Assembly: GCF_002269505.1 (NCBI RefSeq)
Contig: NZ_NQKQ01000010.1
Span: forward strand, 62,001-126,000
From: Pseudomonas fragi
GTDB taxonomy: Bacteria > Pseudomonadota > Gammaproteobacteria > Pseudomonadales > Pseudomonadaceae
DNA: 64,000 nt
Direction of reading: 5' to 3'
A program made the position numbers and the translations under genes. This document shows, piece after piece, positions 44,936 to 55,079 of this stretch. Position 1 is the stretch's first letter, and each line of letters begins with the position of its first letter. Under the pieces are notes generated by a model. That model saw only the letters and a program-made list of their open reading frames with translations. It had not been told where the DNA came from and did no database searches.

Positions 44936-47380
44936 ATGTCCCGTGTTTTTCGCAACCCTTTATTGCCTGGCCGCAGCCGCCTGGCCATTGCCTTGCACAT
45001 CGTTTTGCTGGGCACCGCGGCGCAGCCGCTATCGCTGGTCAGCGCTGCGCACTTGAGTGTTCAGCGCAGCTTCGATGTACCGGCCAGCAATCTGCAGGAC
45101 TCACTGAACCGCTTCGCCCAGCAGGCCAATATCTCCCTGCCTTATGACCCGGCGCTGGTGCAAGACAAGCAGGCGCCAGCTCTCAAGGGTCGTTTTGATG
45201 TGGCTCAGGGCTTGCAGCAACTGCTCAGGGGCAGCGGTTTGACTGCTAGCGAAGGCGCCAGCGGAGTCTGGACTTTGTATCCTCTGACTTCCGCCAATGT
45301 AGACGGCCAGTTGCAATTGCAAGCCACCAGCGTCACGGGTCTGGCATTGGGCAGCACCACTGAGGGCAGTCACTCCTACACCACGGGTGAAACCAGTACG
45401 GCGACCAAATTGCCGCTTTCGCTGCGCGAAACGCCGCAGTCGGTCACGGTCATTACCCGTCAGCAAATGACTGACCAAGGTTTGGGCAGTATCGCTCAGG
45501 TATTGTCGCAAACGCCCGGTATCACCGTGGTGCATGACGACAGCGAGCGCTACAACTTTTACTCCCGCGGTTTCACCCTCGATAACTTCCAGTACGACGG
45601 TGTGCCGACCTCGGATTTCACCACCAATACCAACGGCCTGGGCATGCGTGACATGGCCATTTACGATCGCGTAGAGGTAGTGCGCGGTGCCACTGGTTTG
45701 ATGAGCGGTGTGGGTAGCCCGTCGGGGGCCGTGAACCTGGTGCGCAAGCGCCCGACCAAGGAGTTTCAGGGCTATGTATCGGGCAGCGGCGGCTCATGGG
45801 ACCGCTATCGCAGCGAGCTGGACCTGTCCGGGCCGCTAACGGAAAACGCTGCGCTGCGTGGGCGTGTGGTTGCCGCTCACGAAGATGGCCGCTCCTTTAT
45901 CGATCGCTATTCCTCGACCAAGGACGTGTTCTACGGCATCGGCGAAGCGGATTTGACCGACGACACCACGCTTTACGCCGGTATCGACTATCAGCGGATC
46001 AATTCCAACGGCTCCAGTTTTGGCCAGTTGCCGCTGTATTACAGCGATGGCAGCCGCACCCACTTCAAGCGCTCGATGAATCCCGCAGCCAAGTGGGCCT
46101 ATGCCGACAGTGAAAGCACCAAGTACTTCGCCGGTGTTGAGCAACGTTTTGCCAACGACTGGCTCCTCAAAGTCGAGGCCAGCCACTGGAAGGGCAACAC
46201 CGAGCAGTTGCAGGGCAACCTGGTGGGCTGGGGGCCTTTCCCGGACAAGGCCACCGGCGAAGCGCAGTTTATGAGCGGGACCAAAACCTTCAAGATCAAT
46301 ACCGACACGCTGGACGCCTATGCAACCGGGCCGTTTGAGCTGTTGGGGCGTACCCATGATCTGGTGGTAGGGGTGAACGTCAGTGACCGGCGCACGGACT
46401 ACCTGGCGATGAATGCCGATGACCTGACCGTCAATTATGAGAACTGGAACAACGATGCGCCGCGGCCTACAGATTTGAGTCGGGGCTTGAAGCAAAAGTA
46501 CAAGACCAAAGAGTCGGCAGCCTACGCAGCATTGCGCCTGAAACCTGTAGACGATCTGTCGATCATCTTGGGAACCAGGGTGGTGGACTACGATCGCAAG
46601 GGCACAATGACCTATAACGCGGCGCAAACCGTGCCAACCACAGATAACAGCAAAAAAACCGGCAAGATGATTCCTTATGCCGGGATCGTCTACGACTTGA
46701 GCGAAAACCACTCGGTCTATGCCAGCTACACGGATATCTTCACGCCGCAAAGCTACTTCGACCGCGACGACAAGGTTCTGCCGCCGATGACCGGCCAAAG
46801 CTATGAAGCCGGTCTGAAGTCCGAGTATTTCGGTGGTGCGCTGAACACCAGTTTTGCCCTGTTCATGATCAAGCAGGACAACTACGCCGAATACGATGGT
46901 GTGCGTGATGATGGCCAGGATGCCTACAAGGCAATCAGCGGAACCAAAACCAAGGGCTTCGAGGCTGAAATATCCGGTGAAATCATGACCGGCTGGCAAT
47001 TGCTGGCGGGCTACACCTACGCCCAGCCACGGGACAAGGATGGCAAGCGGATCAACAGCAACCACCCTGAGCAATTGTTCAAACTGGCCACCAGCTATCA
47101 ACTGACCGGCGACCTCAAGGACCTCAACGTGGGCGGCAACCTGACCTGGCAGGGTTCGACCTACAGCGAGCTGGATTCATCGATCAAGACCGAGGCCAAG
47201 GAAGGCAGCTTTGCCGTGGTCGGCCTGATGGCCCGCTATGACATCAGTAAAAACCTCAGTGCGTCGGTCAATCTGAACAACGTCTTCGACCGTGAGTACC
47301 TCAGCGGTTACGGCCTCTACTCGACGTATTACTACGGTGACCCGCGCAACCTGATGCTGGGCATGAAGTACCGTTTCTGA
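44936..47380 (+). CDS. TonB-dependent ferric-siderophore transducer receptor
   Basis: The 814-residue protein has a signal peptide (LAIALHIVLLGTAAQPLSLVSA) and the N-terminal signalling STN domain (QRSFDVPASNLQDSLNRFAQ, about residues 43-62, through GLTASEGASGVWTL). The plug then starts at SLRETPQSVTVITRQQM and includes VEVVRGATGLMSGVGSPSGA. The 22-strand barrel ends in RNLMLGMKYRF with a terminal Phe. The STN domain shows it signals to FecR. Its sequence is of the FpvA/FoxA/FhuA-type siderophore receptor group; the siderophore itself cannot be told. AGGAG precedes the ATG by about ten bases. Confidence 0.92.
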   Translation: MSRVFRNPLLPGRSRLAIALHIVLLGTAAQPLSLVSAAHLSVQRSFDVPASNLQDSLNRFAQQANISLPYDPALVQDKQAPALKGRFDVAQGLQQLLRGSGLTASEGASGVWTLYPLTSANVDGQLQLQATSVTGLALGSTTEGSHSYTTGETSTATKLPLSLRETPQSVTVITRQQMTDQGLGSIAQVLSQTPGITVVHDDSERYNFYSRGFTLDNFQYDGVPTSDFTTNTNGLGMRDMAIYDRVEVVRGATGLMSGVGSPSGAVNLVRKRPTKEFQGYVSGSGGSWDRYRSELDLSGPLTENAALRGRVVAAHEDGRSFIDRYSSTKDVFYGIGEADLTDDTTLYAGIDYQRINSNGSSFGQLPLYYSDGSRTHFKRSMNPAAKWAYADSESTKYFAGVEQRFANDWLLKVEASHWKGNTEQLQGNLVGWGPFPDKATGEAQFMSGTKTFKINTDTLDAYATGPFELLGRTHDLVVGVNVSDRRTDYLAMNADDLTVNYENWNNDAPRPTDLSRGLKQKYKTKESAAYAALRLKPVDDLSIILGTRVVDYDRKGTMTYNAAQTVPTTDNSKKTGKMIPYAGIVYDLSENHSVYASYTDIFTPQSYFDRDDKVLPPMTGQSYEAGLKSEYFGGALNTSFALFMIKQDNYAEYDGVRDDGQDAYKAISGTKTKGFEAEISGEIMTGWQLLAGYTYAQPRDKDGKRINSNHPEQLFKLATSYQLTGDLKDLNVGGNLTWQGSTYSELDSSIKTEAKEGSFAVVGLMARYDISKNLSASVNLNNVFDREYLSGYGLYSTYYYGDPRNLMLGMKYRF

Positions 47381-47447
47381 CGAGGTTTTCATCTCGCGTC
47401 TGCCCTGCGTCGGCTATGGTTAAAAACCACGAAACCGGAGGCCGGCA

Positions 47448-48224
47448 ATGAGCAATTCCACCATTCATCATGCAGCAGCAGACGGTTACAAGCAGGGCGC
47501 CGACACCTATGTGCGCGGGCGCCCGGATTACCCGGCGGGTGTGACCGCATGGTTGTCAGAAACCCTTGGCCTGGGCCCCGGGCAAACCGTGCTTGAAGTC
47601 GGGGCCGGCACCGGCAAGTTCACCACGCGCCTGTTACAGACGGGCGCGCGGGTGATTGTGGTCGAGCCGGTGCAGGCCATGCTCGACAAGCTCTCCGGCA
47701 ACTATCCCGAAGTCGAAACTCATCAAGGCACTGCCCAGGCCATCCCCTTGGACGATGCCAGTGTCGATGTGGTGGTGTGCGCGCAGGCTTTCCACTGGTT
47801 TGCTACCTCTGCCGCGCTGACCGAGATGTATCGCGTGCTCAAGCCTGGCGGGCAACTGGGGCTGATCTGGAACCTGCGTGATGCCAGTGTACCTTGGGTG
47901 GCGCAACTGGATGCACTGGTCAATCAGTGGGAAGGCGATGCGCCGCGCTTTTACACCGGCGCATGGCGTCAGGCATTTCCTCATCCGGGTTTCGGCCCTT
48001 TGCGCGAGCAGCAATTTCGCCATTCCCACGACGGACCGGTAGAAGACGTAATCTTCAACCGGGTGCGTTCCACCAGCTTTATCTCGGCCCTGGCACCGGC
48101 CGAGCGTGATCGGCTGGAACAGCAACTGACGGCTTTTGTCGCCTCGCACGACGCGTTGAATCACGGCGCCACCGTCAGCGTGCCGTATGTCACGTCGGCA
48201 TTTGTCACCCGCAAGGACGCTTGA
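47448..48224 (+). CDS. Class I SAM-dependent methyltransferase
   Basis: The 258-residue protein has motif I TVLEVGAGTGKFT near residue 50 and post-I VIVVEPVQAML. Further motifs are VDVVVCAQAFHWF and MYRVLKPGGQLGLIWNLRD. The N-terminal YKQGADTYVRGRPDYPAG is typical of the UbiE/Methyltransf_11 relatives that resemble trans-aconitate or ubiquinone methyltransferases. The substrate is unknown. GGAGG lies six bases before the ATG. It is probably monocistronic, 70 bases before hldD. Confidence 0.8.
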   Translation: MSNSTIHHAAADGYKQGADTYVRGRPDYPAGVTAWLSETLGLGPGQTVLEVGAGTGKFTTRLLQTGARVIVVEPVQAMLDKLSGNYPEVETHQGTAQAIPLDDASVDVVVCAQAFHWFATSAALTEMYRVLKPGGQLGLIWNLRDASVPWVAQLDALVNQWEGDAPRFYTGAWRQAFPHPGFGPLREQQFRHSHDGPVEDVIFNRVRSTSFISALAPAERDRLEQQLTAFVASHDALNHGATVSVPYVTSAFVTRKDA

Positions 48225-48294
48225 CCTGCATCAATGTGCCCGACTCGCACAGGCATAGCCTGAGCTCAATCCATGTTCCAGGAGGTTGCCATAG

Positions 48295-49284
48295 ATGAGC
48301 ATCATCGTGACCGGGGCTGCCGGGTTTATCGGCAGTAATCTGGTAAAGGCGCTTAACCGGCGCGGCGAGCGCGACATCATTGCCGTGGACGATCTGACTG
48401 ACGGCGACAAGTGCCGCAATCTTGCCGACTGCGATATCGCCGACTACTTCGATAAACGCGAATTCGTAGAGCGTTTCGCCACCCATCAATTGGGCGATGT
48501 GCAAGCCGTGTTCCATCAGGGCGCCTGTTCCAGCACGGTCGAAAGTGATGGGCGGTTGATGATGGACAATAACTACCGCTACAGCTGCGATGTGTTGCAG
48601 GCCTGCCAGGAGCAGTCGGTGCCTTTGCTGTATGCCTCTTCGGCGGCGGTGTATGGCGCCAGGCGGGAGTTTCGCGAAGCCCGCGAGTATGAACAGGCGC
48701 TCAATGTATACGCCTGGTCCAAGTTTCTCTTCGATCAGCGCGTACGCCAGCTGTTGTCCGGGGCGCGCAGCCAGATCGTCGGCTTGCGCTACTTCAATGT
48801 CTACGGCCCGCGTGAGCAGCATAAAGGGCGCATGGCGTCGATGGTCTGGCACTGTTTCAACCAGTATCGTGAGCGTGGTCATGTCGAGTTGTTTGGCGAA
48901 TACGGCGGGTACCCGGCGGGCGGGCATGAGCGCGATTTTGTTTCAGTGGAGGATGTGGTCAAGGTCAATCTGCACTGGCTGGACCATCCGCAGACCAGCG
49001 GCATTTTCAACCTGGGTACCGGGCGTGCGCGGTCCTTCAATGATCTGGCGCTGGCGACGATCAACAGTGTGCGCGCTGCCGAGGATAGACCGCCCCTGAC
49101 CCTTGAAACGGCCTTGCTGGACGGTGTGTTGCGCTATTGCGAGTTCCCTGATGCGCTCAAGCACAAGTATCAGGTGTACACCTGCGCTGACCTTGCTCAG
49201 TTGCGTGAGGCGGGTTATCGCGAGCCGATGCTGGGCCTGGAGGAGGGCGTGCAGCGCTATTGCGCAGGGCTTCTTGCATCTTAG
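48295..49284 (+). CDS. hldD: ADP-L-glycero-D-manno-heptose-6-epimerase
   Basis: The 329-residue short-chain dehydrogenase/epimerase starts [18 protein letters not shown], the NADP-binding motif. The catalytic YxxxK is YAWSK near residue 140. [20 protein letters not shown] and [19 protein letters not shown] are family signatures. It converts ADP-D-glycero-D-manno-heptose to the L-form for the lipopolysaccharide inner core. AGGAGG precedes the ATG. It is not next to other heptose or LPS core genes here. Confidence 0.93.
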   Translation: MSIIVTGAAGFIGSNLVKALNRRGERDIIAVDDLTDGDKCRNLADCDIADYFDKREFVERFATHQLGDVQAVFHQGACSSTVESDGRLMMDNNYRYSCDVLQACQEQSVPLLYASSAAVYGARREFREAREYEQALNVYAWSKFLFDQRVRQLLSGARSQIVGLRYFNVYGPREQHKGRMASMVWHCFNQYRERGHVELFGEYGGYPAGGHERDFVSVEDVVKVNLHWLDHPQTSGIFNLGTGRARSFNDLALATINSVRAAEDRPPLTLETALLDGVLRYCEFPDALKHKYQVYTCADLAQLREAGYREPMLGLEEGVQRYCAGLLAS

Positions 49285-49287
49285 GTC

Positions 49288-49339
49288 GTGGGAGCAAGCC
49301 TGCTGGCGAAGGGTGTTTCGCTAGCAGGCTTGCTCCCAC
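49288..49339. repeat. REP hairpin between hldD and tal
   Basis: GTGGGAGCAAGCCTGCTGGC faces GCTAGCAGGCTTGCTCCCAC across a short loop, between the convergent hldD and transaldolase genes. Confidence 0.85.
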
Positions 49340-49348
49340 AGGATGAAG

Positions 49349-50272
49349 TTATTTACCTGACAACAGTGCTTCCAGTTTTTCCTGGTCGCGGGCGAACTGG
49401 CGAATACCTTCGGCCAGTTTCTCGGTGGCCATTGCATCTTCGTTGGAGGCCCAGCGGAATTGCGCTTCGTTGAGGCTCAGGCGCGGTTCGCCCTGGTTGC
49501 CCGGCGCCAGTTTGCGTTCCAGCTTGCCTTCGTCCAGTGCCAGTTTTTCCAGCAGGTCCGGGCTGATGGTCAGGCGGTCGCAACCGGCCAGTTGCTCGAT
49601 CTGGTTGAGGTTGCGGAAGCTGGCGCCCATCACCACGGTGTTGTAGCCATTGGCTTTGTAGTAGTTGTAGATGCGGGTAACGGACTGCACGCCCGGATCA
49701 TCGGAGCCTACATAATCAATACCGGTGGACTTCTTGTACCAGTCGTAAATCCGGCCCACGAACGGCGAGATCAGGAACACCCCGGCATCGGCACAGGCAG
49801 CCGCCTGGGCAAACGAGAACAATAGGGTCAAGTTGGTTTGAATGCCTTCCTTTTCCAGTTTCTCGGCTGCGCGAATGCCTTCCCAGGTTGAAGCCAGCTT
49901 GATCAGGACGCGGTCGCGGCCTACGCCGGCCTTGTCGTAAAGCTCGATCAACTGGTGGGCTTTTTGCAGCAGGGCCGGTTCGTCGAACGACAGGCGGGCG
50001 TCGACTTCAGTGGAAATGCGCCCCGGAATCACGTTCAAGATACCGCTACCCACGGAGACCGCGAAGTGGTCGCAGGCCTGGCCGACATCACCTTTGGCGT
50101 GGCTAATGGCGTTTTGCAGCAGTTCTGCGTAGCCGGGCATCGCGGCGGCCTTGAGCAGCAGCGACGGGTTGGTGGTTGCATCCACAGGTTTGAGGCGGGT
50201 AATCGCGTCGAGGTCGCCGGTGTCTGCGACCACGGTGGTGAACTGCTTGAGTTGTTCCAGCTTGGAAGTCAT
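49349..50272 (-). CDS. tal: Transaldolase
   Basis: The 307-residue protein has the length of the TalB subfamily. Signature segments are [18 protein letters not shown] near residue 23, the Schiff-base lysine in [12 protein letters not shown] near 131, and the phosphate-binding part [17 protein letters not shown]. It transfers dihydroxyacetone units between sedoheptulose 7-phosphate and glyceraldehyde 3-phosphate in the pentose phosphate pathway. The start is [10 protein letters not shown]; 18 further in-frame upstream codons are unlike the family. Confidence 0.94.
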   Translation of the reverse strand: MTSKLEQLKQFTTVVADTGDLDAITRLKPVDATTNPSLLLKAAAMPGYAELLQNAISHAKGDVGQACDHFAVSVGSGILNVIPGRISTEVDARLSFDEPALLQKAHQLIELYDKAGVGRDRVLIKLASTWEGIRAAEKLEKEGIQTNLTLLFSFAQAAACADAGVFLISPFVGRIYDWYKKSTGIDYVGSDDPGVQSVTRIYNYYKANGYNTVVMGASFRNLNQIEQLAGCDRLTISPDLLEKLALDEGKLERKLAPGNQGEPRLSLNEAQFRWASNEDAMATEKLAEGIRQFARDQEKLEALLSGK

Positions 50273-50427
50273 GAGCGTCTCTGTCGGAAAGGTATTAATG
50301 GCAGTACAGATTGAGTGCGTTATCAATCAATAGTTCGTTGAACCCAGAGTGGCAGAATGCCGCTGAATGCGTTCTCAGTGCAACTGATGGTGCGGATTTA
50401 ATCTGTCGCAGTGCCAATATTCCGGTT

Positions 50428-50658
50428 TTACAGTTCCAGCTTGCCCCATCCTGGCTTGGGCGGCTCTGGCTCGGCGGTCTGCACAGCATTGACGGTTTTG
50501 CCGGTGGCCAGTTCGACCCGGCGCGCCACTTCCGGGTCGTCGGCAAAGGGCATCAGGCTGGCTTCGTCGATATCGTTTGCGGTTTTGTGCTTCAGGCACC
50601 AGCCCACCGCGAGATACAGGCTGATCACGGCGGCGCTGTTGAGGGCCAGTTCAAACAT
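50428..50658 (-). CDS. Small single-helix membrane protein downstream of orphan CcoN
   Basis: The 76-residue product begins MFELALNSAAVISLYLAVGW, a membrane segment. It continues with a hydrophilic part (LKHKTANDIDEASLMPFADD) and a proline-rich tail. AAGGAG lies eight bases before the ATG. It lies 57 bases downstream of the CcoN gene in the same direction. By position and size it could be a CcoQ/CcoM-like accessory subunit, but it does not show a clear CcoQ sequence. It may stabilise the CcoN isoform. Confidence 0.6.
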   Translation of the reverse strand: MFELALNSAAVISLYLAVGWCLKHKTANDIDEASLMPFADDPEVARRVELATGKTVNAVQTAEPEPPKPGWGKLEL

Positions 50659-50715
50659 GTGCAAGGCTCCTTGCTGGGAGGCAGCGCACGCCTTGAGGCC
50701 TGCGCTGCAATAGGG

Positions 50716-52143
50716 TCAGGCGATCTGTGCGCTCAGTTCGGCCTGTTTGAGGTTGCCTACGCGCACTGTGCGCCAGACGTTGTAGGCCATCAGCAGCATG
50801 CCGCAGAGGAAAAACACCCCGCCCACCAGGCGCACGACAAAGCCCGGGTGGCTGGCCTGCAGTGACTCCACAAATGAATAGGTCAGCGTGCCGTCATCGT
50901 TGATCGCCCGCCACATCAGGCCCTGGGTGATGCCGTTGACCCACATCGAGGCGATGTAGAGCACGGTGCCGATGGTGGCCAGCCAGAAATGCAGGTTGAT
51001 CAGCGGGGTGCTGTACATCTGCTCGCGGCCGAAGATTTTCGGGATCATGTGGTACAGCGCCCCGAAGGTAATCATCGCTACCCAGCCCAGTGCCCCGGCG
51101 TGAACGTGGCCGATGGTCCAGTCGGTGTAATGGGAGAGGGCGTTGACGGTCTTGATCGCCATCATCGGGCCTTCAAAGGTCGACATGCCATAGAACGCCA
51201 GCGACAGCACCAGAAACCGCAGGATCGGGTCGGTGCGCAATTTATGCCAGGCCCCCGAGAGGGTCATCATGCCGTTGATCATGCCGCCCCAGCTGGGTGC
51301 CAGCAAAATAATGGACATGGCCATGCCCAGCGATTGCGCCCAGTCCGGCAAGGCGGTGTAGTGCAAGTGGTGAGGGCCGGCCCAGATATAGAGAGTGATC
51401 AGTGCCCAAAAATGCACGATCGACAGGCGATAAGAGTAGATAGGCTTGCCGACTTGCTTGGGCACGAAGTAGTACATCATCCCAAGAAAACCGGTAGTCA
51501 GGAAAAAGCCCACAGCGTTGTGCCCGTACCACCACTGCACCATGGCATCGGTGGCACCGGAGTACACCGGATACGACTTGAACCAGTCCACGGGAATGGC
51601 CAGGTGGTTGACCACATGGAGCATGGCAATCACCAGGATAAAGGCGCCGAAGAACCAGTTGCCGACATAGATGTGCTTGCTTTTTCGGCGCACCACGGTG
51701 GTGAAAAATACGATGGCATAGGCCACCCAGACCACCGTCAGCCAGACCGCGCCGGTGAATTCGATTTCAGCGTATTCCTTGGTGGTGGTGTAGCCCAGGG
51801 GCAGGGTGACCAGCATGATCACGATAACCGACTGCCAGCCCCAAAAAGTGAACGCTGCGAGCTTGTCCGAGAACAGTCGCACCCCGCAGGTGCGTTGTAC
51901 GGCGTAGTAACTGGCGGCAAATTGCGCGCTGCCGGCAAAGCCGAAAATCACCAGGCTGGTGTGCAGCGGTCGCAGGCGGCCGAAGGTGGTCCAGGGCAGG
52001 TCGAGGTTCATCTGCGGCCAGGCCAGTTGTGAGGCGATCCATACGCCCATGGCCATGCCGACAACGCCCCACACCACGGTCATGATGGCGAATTGGCGGA
52101 CGACCTTATAGTTATAGGCCTGCCCGTTTAGTGTTGTGCTCAT
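50716..52143 (-). CDS. ccoN: Orphan cbb3-type cytochrome c oxidase catalytic subunit CcoN
   Basis: The 475-residue haem-copper oxidase subunit has twelve expected helices. Metal-ligand motifs are [15 protein letters not shown] (low-spin haem His), [15 protein letters not shown] (Cu-B His), [14 protein letters not shown] (Cu-B His pair) and [14 protein letters not shown] (haem b3 and b ligands). It lacks adjacent ccoO and ccoP genes, so it is an isoform that must assemble with CcoO/CcoP from another operon. P. aeruginosa has such orphan CcoN isoforms. No clear Anr box (TTGAT-N4-ATCAA) was found upstream. Confidence 0.92.
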   Translation of the reverse strand: MSTTLNGQAYNYKVVRQFAIMTVVWGVVGMAMGVWIASQLAWPQMNLDLPWTTFGRLRPLHTSLVIFGFAGSAQFAASYYAVQRTCGVRLFSDKLAAFTFWGWQSVIVIMLVTLPLGYTTTKEYAEIEFTGAVWLTVVWVAYAIVFFTTVVRRKSKHIYVGNWFFGAFILVIAMLHVVNHLAIPVDWFKSYPVYSGATDAMVQWWYGHNAVGFFLTTGFLGMMYYFVPKQVGKPIYSYRLSIVHFWALITLYIWAGPHHLHYTALPDWAQSLGMAMSIILLAPSWGGMINGMMTLSGAWHKLRTDPILRFLVLSLAFYGMSTFEGPMMAIKTVNALSHYTDWTIGHVHAGALGWVAMITFGALYHMIPKIFGREQMYSTPLINLHFWLATIGTVLYIASMWVNGITQGLMWRAINDDGTLTYSFVESLQASHPGFVVRLVGGVFFLCGMLLMAYNVWRTVRVGNLKQAELSAQIA

Positions 52144-52481
52144 GCTCAAGTCTTCCACGGTTCAAAGTCCTGCCAGGCCTCGTGGTCTGGCGCAGGTTGA
52201 ACTTTAGGAAGCCTGGCAAAAACAAAACAGATTCAGAAAACGAGAATTTATACGGAGCACAGTTTGTCGATGTTTCAGGTCGCTATATGCAAATCTGATC
52301 TGCTTTTTAGAGTTATTTTTGGATACTAAAACCAACTGATCTGTTATGGCCTGGCACCTGTGTATTGCGTGCTTGTTCACAATCATCGCCGGATAAACCC
52401 GGGTTGTGCGGTGATTTTTCAGGGCTTGGCTATACCTATATCTGCGCGTTCCTACGGTTGCGCCCCTACAGGAGTTGCAGA
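52144..52481. other. Divergent upstream region of ccoN and the DUF3313 gene
   Basis: This 338-base region has no gene. It should hold both promoters. The block 52285-52350 is AT-rich and contains CTGATCTG twice, about 46 bases apart. No convincing Anr or sigma consensus was picked. Confidence 0.4.
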
Positions 52482-53150
52482 ATGAAGCTTGGCTTAATGA
52501 TCGGTACGTTGTGCATTGCATCAATCGGGATGGTCGGTTGTGCGAGCAAGGTCCAGCAACCGGATGAATATTCTGGTTTTTTAAAGGATTACAGCCGCCT
52601 TAAAGAGGCCAAGTCGCCATCGGGTGCTGAGGTGATGCGTTGGGTGGATCCCAAACTGAAGCCTGGTCAATACACCAGCGTTTATATCGAGCCGACGCAG
52701 TTGTACCCGGCGCCAAAACCGACAGAAAAAATCCCGCAAAGCACGCTCAATGGGATCACCCAGTACTACGATCAGGCGCTTAAACGGGAGCTGAGCAAAT
52801 CATTGCCATTGGCCAGTGCCCCGGGGCCGGGCGTGATTGTGGTGCGTGCAGCCATCACTGCCGTAAGCAGCGAGACCGAGAGCCTGGCGCCGTATGAGTA
52901 CATTCCGGTAGCGCTGGTAGCGGCGGCAGTGAGCACGGCGTCGGGTATCCGCGATCAGGAAACCCAACTGGCCACCGAAGCCGTGTTTATCGACGGGAAA
53001 AGCCAGGACGTAGTGGCCCAGGTAGTGCGCAAGGGCACAGGCAAGCCACTGGCAAATGCCAGCCAGGCGATGAAGGCCGATGACGTGAAAAACGTGATTG
53101 ATACCTGGGCTTCGGACTTGCATCAGTCGTACTTGAAACTCAACAAATAA
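52482..53150 (+). CDS. DUF3313 family lipoprotein
   Basis: The 222-residue protein has a lipoprotein signal (LMIGTLCIASIGMVGC, lipobox MVGC). The DUF3313 pattern follows: YSGFLKDYSRLKEAKSPSGA near residue 31, YTSVYIEPTQLYPAP, then PGVIVVRAAITAV and a hydrophobic alanine-rich strand YIPVALVAAAVSTASG. It is an outer-membrane or periplasmic lipoprotein of unknown role. AGGAG is seven bases before the ATG; 39 upstream in-frame codons were not included because the signal peptide would be internal. Confidence 0.82.
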   Translation: MKLGLMIGTLCIASIGMVGCASKVQQPDEYSGFLKDYSRLKEAKSPSGAEVMRWVDPKLKPGQYTSVYIEPTQLYPAPKPTEKIPQSTLNGITQYYDQALKRELSKSLPLASAPGPGVIVVRAAITAVSSETESLAPYEYIPVALVAAAVSTASGIRDQETQLATEAVFIDGKSQDVVAQVVRKGTGKPLANASQAMKADDVKNVIDTWASDLHQSYLKLNK

Positions 53151-53180
53151 GCGAAACGTGGGCGAATGCCTGCGCAAATT

Positions 53181-53307
53181 GTAGTCGCTGCCGCAGGCTG
53201 CGAAGGGTTGCGAAGCAACCCGTTTCCCCGAAGCCTGCGCGATCCCGATCCCGATCCCGATCCCGATCCCGATCCCGATCCCGATCGCAGCCTTCGGCAG
53301 CGACTAC
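53181..53307. repeat. GTAGTCGC inverted repeat containing a GATCCC tandem array
   Basis: The outer arms GTAGTCGCTGCCG (53181) and CGGCAGCGACTAC (ending 53307) are complementary. Inside, from 53241, seven perfect copies of GATCCC are followed by GATCG. This lies between the convergent DUF3313 and outer-membrane protein genes. The array is probably a slippage-prone microsatellite grown within the repeat arm. Confidence 0.85.
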
Positions 53308-53319
53308 AGAATCCTCTCC

Positions 53320-54111
53320 CTACTTGCCGAAGGTGACATTGATCCCGGCAAACAGGGTGAACTGCGGCAGGTCGTCACCCTTGCGTTCCACTGTCCATTG
53401 CGGTTCAACAAAGGCGTTGAGGATGTTGCTGCCGGCTTTCCAGGCCTTGCCCACGCCCAGCCCGATCGGGATGTAATGGGTGTTGTTTTTCAGGTCGTAC
53501 GTCCAGGTGCCCGTGGAGCGCAAATACCAGCCCTTGGGCAGGTTGTGGATGATGAACGGCTGAAAGGTCGCGCTCTCGACATGCTGGCGGTCGCTGTCCC
53601 CGGCAAACGAACTCTGATACTGCACCAGCGCGCCCAGCAGGCCGCGTGGGGATGCGTCGATAGCAACCGCGGCGAGGCCGGCCTGCCACTTGCCGGTCCC
53701 CAGTTCGTCATGTTCGGCAGTGGGCGCAGTGATTTGCGGGCCGATCCCCAACTGCACGCCTTCGGTTTTGAGCAGGAAAATATCGAACAGATTAAGGTCG
53801 CCAATCCCCGTGCTGTAGCCGCTGTGCGGGTCAGGGCGGGTGCTGATCGGCAATGTGGCGCGCAGCAGTTGCGGCACGCCGATAAAGTCATTGGCGGCCA
53901 CGGGCAACGTGCCGCGCAACAGGGCGTCGTTGGTGTGGATGTTGCTGTCGTAGACCTGCGGCGTGTAGTAGTCCTGCAGGTTGAGCCCGGGAGCCAGATT
54001 CAGCGGGTTGTTGCTCTTGTTGGCGGTCTCGGCGTTGTCCGCCAGCGCATCCGTGACGGGGTAAAGGGCGAGGGTGAGCAGAAGACCTGAGGCAAGGCGG
54101 GTGATTGGCAT
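53320..54111 (-). CDS. Predicted outer-membrane beta-barrel protein
   Basis: The 263-residue product has a signal peptide (MPITRLASGLLLTLALYPVT, cut near ALA-DN). The mature part is rich in alternating strands (YSTGIGDLNLFDIFLLKTEG, LGALVQYQSSFAGDSDRQHV, FVEPQWTVERKGDDLP) and ends FTLFAGINVTFGK, like outer-membrane barrels. It resembles transporter or phenol-degradation MetA-like barrels, with no certain family. AGGA precedes the ATG. It is monocistronic. Confidence 0.65.
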   Translation of the reverse strand: MPITRLASGLLLTLALYPVTDALADNAETANKSNNPLNLAPGLNLQDYYTPQVYDSNIHTNDALLRGTLPVAANDFIGVPQLLRATLPISTRPDPHSGYSTGIGDLNLFDIFLLKTEGVQLGIGPQITAPTAEHDELGTGKWQAGLAAVAIDASPRGLLGALVQYQSSFAGDSDRQHVESATFQPFIIHNLPKGWYLRSTGTWTYDLKNNTHYIPIGLGVGKAWKAGSNILNAFVEPQWTVERKGDDLPQFTLFAGINVTFGK

Positions 54112-54382
54112 GACGGTCCTGTTCCTTGGGCGCTAGCTGTTCACGCTAGCAGTTGGCCCGGAGTTGGCCCGTACGCCCGCGTGGTTTCTGATGTATTTGC
54201 GCACCGGTACACAGAAAACGGGCCGCGCAGAGTTCTCCGTTCATGCCGATTGCCTGTGGCGACCAGTAGGAACAGTCATTTTGTCATGGCATACATGAGA
54301 ATTTATGTTCAGGCCGTAGGTCGCCCGCCTGATTCATGTTTAACTTCGGCCTCTTCAAAAACTGTTAAGAAGGACATCGTTC

Positions 54383-54883
54383 ATGGCTCAAGTGACGCTT
54401 AAAGGCAACCCTGTTCAAGTCAACGGCGAACTGCCTGCAGTAGGTTCCAAGGCGCCAGCGTTTTCGCTGGTTGCAGGTAATTTGTCCGACGCAACACTGG
54501 CGAGCTTTGCCGGCAAGCGCAAAGTGCTGAACATCTTCCCAAGCGTTGATACGCCAACCTGCGCTACTTCGGTACGCAAGTTCAACGCCGAAGCCAATGC
54601 GCTGCCGAACACCGTTGTACTGAACATCTCGGCTGACCTGCCATTTGCGCAGGCCCGTTTCTGTGGCGCTGAAGGCCTGGAAAACGTACAAAACCTGTCG
54701 ACCCTGCGTGGCCGCGAGTTTATCGAGAACTACGGCGTGGCAATCGCCGATGGCCCGCTGGCCGGCCTGACTGCCCGTGCGGTTGTGGTACTGGACGAAA
54801 ACGACAATGTGCTGCACAGCGAACTGGTCAAAGAAATCGCTGAAGAGCCTAACTACGAAGCAGCCCTGGCTGTTTTGAAGTAA
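54383..54883 (+). CDS. tpx: Thiol peroxidase Tpx
   Basis: The 166-residue peroxiredoxin has the peroxidatic cysteine in [15 protein letters not shown] near residue 60 and the resolving cysteine in [12 protein letters not shown] near 94. The N-terminus [20 protein letters not shown] is typical of Tpx. It reduces lipid and hydrogen peroxides using thioredoxin. AAGGA is eight bases before the ATG and a strong terminator follows, so it is a single-gene unit. Confidence 0.95.
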   Translation: MAQVTLKGNPVQVNGELPAVGSKAPAFSLVAGNLSDATLASFAGKRKVLNIFPSVDTPTCATSVRKFNAEANALPNTVVLNISADLPFAQARFCGAEGLENVQNLSTLRGREFIENYGVAIADGPLAGLTARAVVVLDENDNVLHSELVKEIAEEPNYEAALAVLK

Positions 54884-54901
54884 GTCGAACTGCAAGCCCG
54901 A

Positions 54902-54940
54902 AGCGGCCCGGTACTTGAAAGTGCCGGGCCGCTTTTTTTT
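54902..54940 (+). terminator. Rho-independent terminator of tpx
   Basis: AGCGGCCCGG and CCGGGCCGCT form a ten-base-pair GC-rich stem with an 11-base loop, directly followed by eight T residues. It starts 18 bases after the stop codon. Confidence 0.92.
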
Positions 54941-55079
54941 GCGCTCCATTCTGTTATCCCACAATTGCTGTCATCTTTTGCTCATGACCCCTCTATAACG
55001 TAAATAGCGGGTAAAGAACCTTTTCATAACGGTCTGCACTGCTTATCGTTCCACTTCCTGAAAATTCTCGCTCGCGCTA

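Noticed and set aside
52144..52481. Anr/FNR box upstream of the orphan ccoN
   Set aside because: Only loose matches to TTGAT-N4-ATCAA; none with both halves.
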